From Bacteroides muris (ex Afrizal et al. 2022) (GTDB taxonomy: Bacteria > Bacteroidota > Bacteroidia > Bacteroidales > Bacteroidaceae): a stretch of 56,722 nt of DNA. The notes beneath the pieces are model-generated. The model was given only the letters and a program-made list of their open reading frames with translations. It ran no database searches and was not told the DNA's origin. The position numbers and the translations under genes are program-made. The stretch spans positions 1 through 56,722 of the forward strand of contig NZ_SRYZ01000026.1 in NCBI RefSeq assembly GCF_004793475.1, given 5' to 3'. Below are positions 51,095 to 56,722 of the stretch, one piece after another (the stretch's first letter is position 1; each line of letters begins with the position of its first letter).

Positions 51095-51654
51095 TTCTTG
51101 TTATATTGATTCATGGTGATATCTATGCCCGCCAAGCAGAAACTTTTGATGATTTCTCCGGCTGTTTCCAGTCTCTCGTCCATTGTTTTCCAATCTTCAT
51201 CGGTAAAATGTCCCAACACATAGTCAATCTGTCCGCCACGGGGAAAGTCATTGCCGATGCCGAAACGCAGGCGTGCATAATTCTGGGTTCCCAGAGTTGC
51301 TGCAATATGTTTAAGGCCGTTATGTCCCGCATCGCTTCCCTTACTTTTTAGGCGCAGTGTGCCGAAAGGTAGTGCAAGGTCATCTACTACTATCAATACA
51401 TTCTCCAATGGAATGTTTTCCTTTTGCATCCAGTAGCGTACGGCGTTGCCGCTGAGGTTCATAAAGGTAGAAGGCTTCAGCAGTAACAGTTGGCGTCCTT
51501 TGACTGACAGTGTTGCGGTGAAGCCATAACGTCCGTCGGTAAAAGTGGCACCTGCTGCTTTGGCTAGAGTATCTGCTACCATGAATCCGATGTTGTGGCG
51601 GGTCTCATGATATTCGGGGCCGATATTGCCCAATCCTACAATTAAATATTTCAT
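51091..51654 (-). CDS. pth: Peptidyl-tRNA hydrolase
   Basis: 187 residues. Markers: [19 protein letters not shown] with the catalytic His20, [13 protein letters not shown], and [15 protein letters not shown] with Asp91-Asp92. It recycles peptidyl-tRNA dropped from ribosomes. It follows rplY with a 161-nt gap containing a CGCGGA hairpin, a common neighbour pair in many bacteria. Confidence 0.97.
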   Translation of the reverse strand: MKYLIVGLGNIGPEYHETRHNIGFMVADTLAKAAGATFTDGRYGFTATLSVKGRQLLLLKPSTFMNLSGNAVRYWMQKENIPLENVLIVVDDLALPFGTLRLKSKGSDAGHNGLKHIAATLGTQNYARLRFGIGNDFPRGGQIDYVLGHFTDEDWKTMDERLETAGEIIKSFCLAGIDITMNQYNKK

Positions 51655-51713
51655 TATCAGTGATTCAAGTCAATTATCTTTCTTCCTTAAGAGGGAAATG
51701 AGCAGTAAAAAAA

Positions 51714-51783
51714 GAACGCGGACTATCGCAACTTTCCGCGGAAATCAGTATGAAATCTGCGTTGGCTGCGTTAATCCGCGTTC
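51714..51783. repeat. CGCGGA/TCCGCG inverted repeat between rplY and pth
   Basis: Arms GAACGCGGA (51714-51722) and TCCGCGTTC (51775-51783), with CCGCGG and AATCTGCG inside. It resembles the internal pieces of the 43530-43671 repeat and the dispersed CACAGATT/CGCGGATT type. Confidence 0.6.
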
Positions 51784-51815
51784 CCGAATATTTAGTCTTT
51801 TTTGGAAAGAATCGA

Positions 51816-52406
51816 TTAGTTACCTGCAGCAGCGGCGGCACCTCTTGCAGCACGAGTCAGCTTAACGGCGCATACAACAGCCTCTTTGGCATTCAGCAAT
51901 TCCAATCCTTCGTATTGCAATTCGCCAACTTTGACAGTCTTACCAAGTCCCAAGTGAGCAACGTTAATAGTCAGTCTTTCAGGAATTACGTTATACAAAG
52001 CTTTTACTTTCAGCTTGCGCATCTGGAGTACCAGCTTACCACCGGCCTTAACACCTTCTGCCAAACCTTCCATCTGCACTGGAACTTCCATGACAATGGG
52101 CTTAGCCTCGTCGATTTGATAAAAGTCAACGTGCAGGATAGTGTCCTTTACGGGGTGGAATTGGATATCTTTCATAATGGCATTTACTTTTTTGCCATCA
52201 ATCACCAAGTCTACTACGTAGATGTGCGGAGTGTAAACCAAGTTACGCAGACCTTCTGCAGGTACAGTAAAGTGAACATTTTCACCTGCACCATAAAGTA
52301 CACAAGGTACACCGTTGTTTTTACGGATAGCTTTCAAAGCTCTTGCTTGTTCCGAAGAACGTTCTGCAATTGTTCTTGCAGTTCCTTTTACTTCAATTGA
52401 TCTCAT
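51816..52406 (-). CDS. rplY: 50S ribosomal protein L25 (general stress CTC form)
   Basis: 196 residues, the long CTC-type. N-terminal 5S-rRNA-binding L25 domain (about 1-95: KGTARTIAERSSEQARALKA, GVPCVLYGAGENVHFTVPA) and a C-terminal beta domain (about 100-180, DEAKPIVMEVPVQMEGLAEGVKAGGKLVL), ending in an Ala/Gly-rich tail. It binds 5S rRNA in the large subunit. It has a consensus promoter and heads the operon rplY-pth-S4-mocA. Confidence 0.96.
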   Translation of the reverse strand: MRSIEVKGTARTIAERSSEQARALKAIRKNNGVPCVLYGAGENVHFTVPAEGLRNLVYTPHIYVVDLVIDGKKVNAIMKDIQFHPVKDTILHVDFYQIDEAKPIVMEVPVQMEGLAEGVKAGGKLVLQMRKLKVKALYNVIPERLTINVAHLGLGKTVKVGELQYEGLELLNAKEAVVCAVKLTRAARGAAAAAGN

Positions 52407-52499
52407 TTTTTAATTGTGTTACTCTAAATTAAGTATTATTTTTGCTTAATTCACCATCACACGATGTGGCTTGCCACACGATGTTGCAAAAAAGCGGTG

Positions 52500-52530
52500 C
52501 AAAATTACAGCTTCTTTTTGAATTTTCAAA
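52500..52530 (-). promoter_or_regulatory. Promoter of the rplY operon
   Basis: On the minus strand TTTG (52527-52530), 19 bases, then TAATTTTG (52500-52507): exact consensus. The leader, about 90 bases, carries two copies of CACACGATG around a TGTGG-CTTG-CCACA hairpin (52464-52477), a possible feedback site. Confidence 0.75.
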
Positions 52531-52540
52531 AGTTTATAAC

Positions 52541-52948
52541 TTAAAATTCAATGTCTATTTTGATTTCTTCGTCCAGAGGATAGGTTTTTTCTTCTTGCGG
52601 CACTTCTTCTTTGGACGTTTCGGGAGCTTCTATCTCGTCGTCAGCGGCATGTCTTGTGTAGCAACCCTGCTGTTCCTGGATAAAGCCGATGGCCTGCTGG
52701 AGTCCGTTCATGAACTTTTCAAAATCTTCTTTGTATAGAAAGATTTTGTGCTTTTCGAAACTTACTTGCGAGTCGTCTCCCTCGCCCATCACAATTTTTT
52801 TGCTTTCCGTAATGGCGAGAAACATTTCGTCTTTTCTGTTTTTCTTGACGTCTAAATAGTAGATGCGCTTACCTGCTTTGATGGATTGGGAGAATACGAT
52901 CTCCTTGTCGTTCATGTCCGGTGCGTTTTTCTTCTTAAAGTCTTCCAT
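52541..52948 (-). CDS. DUF3276/PUR-domain nucleic-acid-binding protein
   Basis: 135 residues. A PUR-like beta-alpha domain at about 20-95: VFSQSIKAGKRIYYLDVKKNRKDEMFLAITESKK, then FEKHKIFLYKEDFEKFMNGLQQAI. The C-terminal third is acidic and Glu/Pro-rich, ending IKIDIEF. The domain binds single-stranded nucleic acid in relatives; role in Bacteroides unknown. It is leftward and close to rplY but has its own region. The stop lies next to the rplY promoter. Confidence 0.85.
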   Translation of the reverse strand: MEDFKKKNAPDMNDKEIVFSQSIKAGKRIYYLDVKKNRKDEMFLAITESKKIVMGEGDDSQVSFEKHKIFLYKEDFEKFMNGLQQAIGFIQEQQGCYTRHAADDEIEAPETSKEEVPQEEKTYPLDEEIKIDIEF

Positions 52949-53124
52949 ATTATAATAGGTCTCAAATTTGATATTATCACCTTAAAACTTGTATCTCGTA
53001 GCTTTTAGCTCTTTATCGGGCTCAAAATTGACGATTTTTTTTAAACTGTCAAAAGAAAAAGGCCGGATATTCAATATCTGCATTAAAAAATGTGATTTAT
53101 TTATGTAAACTCATTAAAATTGTC

Positions 53125-53132
53125 TACTTTTG
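53125..53132 (+). promoter_or_regulatory. Promoter -7 box of the nusB-yajC-ybbR-coaE operon
   Basis: TACTTTTG, an exact TAnnTTTG, 36 bases before the nusB ATG. Confidence 0.5.
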
Positions 53133-53167
53133 CACCTTGTTAAAACACTAGTATTTACTTTAGAATT

Positions 53168-54094
53168 ATGATCAACAGAGTTCTTATTCGTCTTAAGATT
53201 ATACAGATTGTATATGCTTATTATCAGAATGGCAGTAAAAATTTAGACTCAGCGGAGAAAGAATTGTTCTTTAGCCTTTCAAAGGCATACGACCTCTACA
53301 ACTACCTGCTGATGCTGATGATAGCTTTGACGAACTACGCACAAAAACGTATTGATGCGGCAAAAGCTAAGCTGGCTCCTACTGCCGAGGAGTTGTATCC
53401 CAACATGAAATTTGTGGAAAACAAGTTCATAGCCCAGTTGGAAGTGAACAAACAGTTGACGGAATTCATCGCCAACCAAAAACGTACATGGGCCAATGAT
53501 GAGGATTTCGTTAAGGGATTGTATGAGAAAATTGTGGAATCTGATATATATAAGGAATATATGGCTTCTTCGGACGATTCTTACGAATGCGACCGTGAAT
53601 TGTGGAGAAAGCTGTATAAGACTTTTGTCTTCAACAACGAAGCTTTGGACAATGTGCTCGAAGACCAGAGTCTCTACTGGAATGACGACAAGGAGATTGT
53701 GGATACTTTCGTGCTGAAAACTGTCAAGCGTTTCGAAGAGAAGAATGGTGCCAACCAGGAGCTTCTGCCAGAGTTCAAGGATGAGGAAGACCAGGAATTT
53801 GCACGCCGTTTGTTCCGCCGTACTATTTTGAACTGTGACTATTACCGTCACCTTATCAGCGAGAATACCCGTAATTGGGACTTGGACCGTGTAGCCTTTA
53901 TGGATGTTGTAATCATGCAGAGTGCCTTGGCCGAAATATTAAGTTTCCCGAACATTCCGGTGAGTGTTTCGTTAAACGAATATGTGGATATTGCCAAAGT
54001 TTACAGCACGGCCAAAAGCGGTAGTTTTGTAAACGGTACATTGGACGGAATAGTTAATCAATTGAAAAAAGAAGGTAAGTTGACGAAAAACTAA
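53168..54094 (+). CDS. nusB: Transcription antitermination protein NusB, Bacteroidetes long form
   Basis: 308 residues, about twice the usual 140. The C-terminal NusB domain is at about 195-305 (FARRLFRRTILNCDYYRHLISENTRNWDLDRVAFMDVVIMQSALAEIL and SVSLNEYVDIAKVYSTAKSGSFVNGTLDGI). The N-terminal part (ELFFSLSKAYDLYNYLLMLMIAL) also resembles the first helices of NusB, giving an extended helical protein. It takes part in rRNA antitermination with NusE. First gene of the cluster nusB-yajC-ybbR-coaE, 38 nt before yajC. Confidence 0.93.
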   Translation: MINRVLIRLKIIQIVYAYYQNGSKNLDSAEKELFFSLSKAYDLYNYLLMLMIALTNYAQKRIDAAKAKLAPTAEELYPNMKFVENKFIAQLEVNKQLTEFIANQKRTWANDEDFVKGLYEKIVESDIYKEYMASSDDSYECDRELWRKLYKTFVFNNEALDNVLEDQSLYWNDDKEIVDTFVLKTVKRFEEKNGANQELLPEFKDEEDQEFARRLFRRTILNCDYYRHLISENTRNWDLDRVAFMDVVIMQSALAEILSFPNIPVSVSLNEYVDIAKVYSTAKSGSFVNGTLDGIVNQLKKEGKLTKN

Positions 54095-54132
54095 TACCTT
54101 TGTTTAATAATAGAAACCAAAACTGAGTATTT

Positions 54133-54468
54133 ATGAACTTAATGACTGTATTTTTCCTGCAAGCTCCCGTTGCAGGCCCAGCTGCTAATGGTAGCATGAT
54201 GTGGATTATGCTGATAGCCATGTTCGTTATAATGTATTTCTTTATGATTCGTCCTCAAAACAAGAAGCAAAAGGAAATAGCAAACTTCCGTAAATCGCTT
54301 CAAGTGAATCAGAAAGTAATCACAGCCGGTGGTATCCATGGTGTTATCAAGGAAATCAACGACAATGACGTGGTGCTTGAAATCGCTTCTAACGTTAAGA
54401 TTCGTATAGACAAGAATTCTATTTTTGCTGCAGCTGCTGATGCGAACAGCAGTCAGGCATCTAAATAA
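54133..54468 (+). CDS. yajC: Preprotein translocase subunit YajC
   Basis: 111 residues. One membrane segment (about 18-37, GSMMWIMLIAMFVIMYFFMI) is followed by the family motif RPQNKKQKE and a small beta domain (VTAGGIHGVIKEINDNDVVLEI). It is an accessory of SecDF in protein export. Its stop overlaps the ybbR ATG by one base (TAATG). Confidence 0.95.
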   Translation: MNLMTVFFLQAPVAGPAANGSMMWIMLIAMFVIMYFFMIRPQNKKQKEIANFRKSLQVNQKVITAGGIHGVIKEINDNDVVLEIASNVKIRIDKNSIFAAAADANSSQASK

Positions 54469-55499
54469 TGGAATGTGAGCCTATGTTTGAACGTAGGAAC
54501 ATACAACGTACATATCTGAGGATATCAAGAGAAGTGAAGGACTTTCTGCTTAGCGATAAAAGCAGAGAGTTCTTCATTTTTTTGTTTTTCTTCTTTGTAG
54601 CCGGTGGCTTCTGGCTCTTGCAGACCTTGAACAACGACTATGAGGCGGACTTTTCCATACCGGTGCGACTGAAGGGAGTGCCTAATAATGTGGTGATTAC
54701 CTCTGAACCTGCTTCAGAACTCCGCATCAAGGTAAAAGATAAGGGAACGGTACTGCTCAACTACATGTTGGGAAAGAGCTTTTATCCCGTGATTCTCGAT
54801 TATGCCGATTATAAGGGCGTGGATAATCAAGTAAGGATATATCCCCCGCAGTTTGAAAAGAAAGTGCTGAACCAGTTGAATGCCTCTACCCGCTTGCTTT
54901 CCATGAAGCCGGACACATTGGAGTACATCTACTCGACGGGAGCTTCCAAACTGGTTCCGGTGAAGTTGCGCGGCACATTGAGTGCTGGGCGTGAGTATTA
55001 CCTTTCGGATACGATATTCAGTCCCGATTCCGTATTGGTGTATGCACCGCAAGGCGTGTTGGATACGATTACTGTTGCTTGTACGCAACCGGTGAAGCTG
55101 GAAGATATATCGGATACCTTGAGGCAGCAAGTCTCTCTGCGTATTCAGAAAGGTGTGAAGTTTGTGCCTTCTTCCATCGAGATGATGCTTCCGGTGGATA
55201 TTTATACGGAAAAGACAGTGGAGGTGCCGTTGCGTGGCGTTAACTTTCCTGCCGACAAGGTGCTACGTGCTTTCCCTTCCAAGGTACAGGTTACGTTTCA
55301 GGTCGGTCTGAGTCATTTCAGGCAGATTAACGCTGATGATTTTCATATTTACGTATCTTATGAGGAACTGCTTCGTCTGGGGTCTGACAAGTATACGGTA
55401 AAGATTAAGAATCTGCCGAAAGGGGTGAGTCAGGTGCGCTTCAATCCGGCACAGGTGGATTTCCTGATAGAGCAAGTTTCTCCTGATTATGGCGATTAA
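54468..55499 (+). CDS. YbbR-like domain protein
   Basis: 343 residues. A short cytoplasmic start, one membrane segment (about 33-52, [20 protein letters not shown]), then YbbR-type beta repeats ([30 protein letters not shown], and [26 protein letters not shown]). The second start codon, 54483, is equally possible. Function unsettled; relatives are membrane-anchored and linked to cyclic-di-AMP signalling in Firmicutes. It overlaps coaE by 11 bases. Confidence 0.85.
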   Translation: MECEPMFERRNIQRTYLRISREVKDFLLSDKSREFFIFLFFFFVAGGFWLLQTLNNDYEADFSIPVRLKGVPNNVVITSEPASELRIKVKDKGTVLLNYMLGKSFYPVILDYADYKGVDNQVRIYPPQFEKKVLNQLNASTRLLSMKPDTLEYIYSTGASKLVPVKLRGTLSAGREYYLSDTIFSPDSVLVYAPQGVLDTITVACTQPVKLEDISDTLRQQVSLRIQKGVKFVPSSIEMMLPVDIYTEKTVEVPLRGVNFPADKVLRAFPSKVQVTFQVGLSHFRQINADDFHIYVSYEELLRLGSDKYTVKIKNLPKGVSQVRFNPAQVDFLIEQVSPDYGD

Positions 55500-56097
55500 A
55501 ATAGGTATAACCGGTGGTATCGGTAGCGGAAAAAGTATGGTATCCCGGCTGCTGGAAGTACTGGGTGTTCCCGTCTATATCTCGGACTTGGAGACGAAAA
55601 GGCTGATGGCATCCGATTTATTTATCCGTGAGGAGTTATCTGCCTTGCTTGGTGCGGAAGTTTATGCCGGTGGCACGCTGAACAAGCCTTTGTTGGCGTC
55701 TTATCTTTTCAGCAGTCCGGAGCATGCCAAAGAAATCAACGGTATCGTTCATCCTCGTGTAAAGGAGGATTTCAGGCGGTGGGCACAATGCCACGCTGCT
55801 TCTGCTATTGTCGGCATAGAATCGGCCATCCTGGTTGAAGCGGGTTTTACGGGTGAAGTGGATGCCATTGTCATGGTCTATGCACCCGAAGAGGTGCGCA
55901 TTTCACGCGCCGTCCGGCGGGATGCTTCCTCGCGTGAGTTGATAGAAAAGCGTGTCCGTAGCCAGATGGACGACGAAGAAAAGCGTAAATATGCAGATTT
56001 CGTCATTGTAAATGATGGTGAAACTCCATTGATTCCGCAAGTTTTAGAGCTAATCGGTTCTTTCTCTGAAAAAATGCACTATCTGTTACGAAAATAG
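55489..56097 (+). CDS. coaE: Dephospho-CoA kinase
   Basis: 202 residues. P-loop GGIGSGKS (9-16), then [18 protein letters not shown], and the conserved [11 protein letters not shown] and ARAVRRD-like motifs ([13 protein letters not shown]). It phosphorylates dephospho-CoA in the last step of coenzyme A synthesis. The start lies inside the end of ybbR, indicating coupling. The gene ends in TAG. Confidence 0.95.
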   Translation: MAIKIGITGGIGSGKSMVSRLLEVLGVPVYISDLETKRLMASDLFIREELSALLGAEVYAGGTLNKPLLASYLFSSPEHAKEINGIVHPRVKEDFRRWAQCHAASAIVGIESAILVEAGFTGEVDAIVMVYAPEEVRISRAVRRDASSRELIEKRVRSQMDDEEKRKYADFVIVNDGETPLIPQVLELIGSFSEKMHYLLRK

Positions 56098-56114
56098 GTA
56101 TCTCCTTCATGATA

Positions 56115-56134
56115 AAAATAAGCACGCTTATTTT
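56115..56134 (+). terminator. Small AT-rich hairpin after coaE
   Basis: AAAATAAG-CACG-CTTATTTT, 18 bases after the coaE stop. Its T run overlaps the -33 box of the next promoter, so it is a weak terminator at best. Confidence 0.4.
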
Positions 56135-56162
56135 GTATTGTCTTCGGCTTACATTATCTTTG
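56132..56162 (+). promoter_or_regulatory. Promoter of the DUF5606 gene
   Basis: TTTG at 56132-56135, 19 bases, then TATCTTTG at 56155-56162: exact consensus and spacing, 43 bases before the ATG. Confidence 0.8.
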
Positions 56163-56205
56163 CCCCCCAAAAAAATAACTACTAATCATCAAAACAGAAT
56201 ATATT

Positions 56206-56637
56206 ATGTTGAAGACAATTTTGACTATTTCCGGTAAACCGGGATTATATAAGCTTGTTTCCCAGGGAAAAAATATGTTGATTGTAGAGTCGCTTGCAGA
56301 CAAGAAGCGTTTCCCTGCCTATGGTAATGAGAAGATTACTTCTTTGGGCGATATCGCCATGTATACAGATACGGAAGATGTTCCTTTGAAGGAAGTGTTT
56401 CTTTCCATGAAGAAAAAGGAAAACGGTGCTGCCGTAGCGATGGATTTGAAGAAAGCTACTGCCGACGACTTGCGTGCTTACCTGGCAGAGGTGTTGCCTA
56501 CCTTCGACCGCGACCGCGTATATCCGTCCGACATCAAGAAACTGATTGCTTGGTATAATCTGCTGGTGGCAAGCGGTATGACGGATTTTGAAGGAACTCC
56601 TGCAGCAGAAACGAAAGAGGAAAGCAAGGCCGAGTAA
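56206..56637 (+). CDS. DUF5606 conserved Bacteroidetes protein
   Basis: 143 residues, no signal peptide. N-terminal beta part (TILTISGKPGLYKLVSQGKNMLIVESLADKKRFPA), a middle DTEDVPLKEVFLSMKKKE, and a helical C-terminal part (DIKKLIAWYNLLVASGM) with an acidic tail. Domain family DUF5606 is widespread in Bacteroidales with no assigned function. It follows coaE but has its own strong promoter and terminator, so is probably a well-expressed single gene. Confidence 0.8.
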   Translation: MLKTILTISGKPGLYKLVSQGKNMLIVESLADKKRFPAYGNEKITSLGDIAMYTDTEDVPLKEVFLSMKKKENGAAVAMDLKKATADDLRAYLAEVLPTFDRDRVYPSDIKKLIAWYNLLVASGMTDFEGTPAAETKEESKAE

Positions 56638-56668
56638 CCGGAGAAGGATTGAAATACAAAATAAAATG

Positions 56669-56702
56669 AGGTTGTGTCAAAATGCTGGCACAACCTTTTT
56701 TT
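56669..56702 (+). terminator. Terminator of the DUF5606 gene
   Basis: AGGTTGTG (56669-56676) pairs with CACAACCT (56689-56696), then a T run to 56702. The left arm runs into TGTCAAAA, as in the other two hairpins. Confidence 0.9.
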
Positions 56703-56722
56703 ATGCGCAAAGCCCGGACTTT

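Overview
The window is about 57 kb of chromosome from a gut Bacteroides-like bacterium. The evidence is a SusC/SusD pair with an STN-type ECF sigma/FecR module, NigD-like, DUF4421, DUF2490, DMP19 and DUF5606 proteins, a long Bacteroidetes-type NusB, the gene order nusB-yajC-ybbR-coaE, and many promoters of the Bacteroides form TTTG-N19-21-TAnnTTTG. I saw no rRNA, tRNA or CRISPR array.

Layout. 1-0.7 kb: an integrase remnant. 0.7-1.9 kb: a secreted S1-type serine protease lipoprotein. 2-12.2 kb: a polysaccharide-utilisation locus read leftward (ECF sigma, FecR anti-sigma, SusC with STN domain, SusD, GH20 hexosaminidase, sulfatase), probably aimed at sulfated GlcNAc-containing host glycans. Its regulatory arm is damaged: FecR carries an in-frame amber codon, and a decayed IS982-family element with perfect 22-bp ends abuts the -7 box of the sigma gene. 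13.2-17.5 kb: a Zn/Cd-type P-ATPase with a Fur-family regulator, then dinB and a YccF protein. 17.5-18.8 kb: a decaying stretch with a large nested hairpin, a probable 46-residue gene, a broken ORF and a DUF2141 gene cut by an amber codon. 18.8-24.6 kb: transglutaminase lipoprotein, DUF6078-like protein, SpoU-type RNA methylase, zinc alcohol dehydrogenase. 24.8-27.3 kb: an AT-rich cassette of three exported or membrane proteins, including a YidD-domain fusion, and a small HTH protein with its own putative operators. 27.5-29.2 kb: the uncharacterised GGGtGRT protein with an Fe-S-scaffold-like partner. 29.5-35 kb: DMP19, NigD-like, Yip1, smpB and metH. 35-41.8 kb: mltF, udk, Dabb protein, dsbD, CAT-like acyltransferase, DUF2490, truncated DUF4421 and a PaaI thioesterase. 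42.4-47.3 kb: a histidine operon, hisGDCB, with a six-His leader peptide and attenuator. 47.4-49.7 kb: a CPA2 cation/proton antiporter. 49.7-52.4 kb, leftward: rplY, pth, an S4-domain protein and a Gfo/Idh/MocA oxidoreductase. 52.5-56.6 kb: a PUR/DUF3276 protein, then nusB-yajC-ybbR-coaE and DUF5606.

The most unusual signals are two arrays, 8 kb apart, each of exactly four 22-nt units carrying a GCCA/TGGC dyad (21527-21614 and 29498-29585); two otherwise intact genes each stopped by one amber codon (fecR, DUF2141); the GGGtGRT/scaffold pair; and a set of intergenic hairpins sharing TGTCAAAA arms. Apart from these the window is mostly ordinary core genome.
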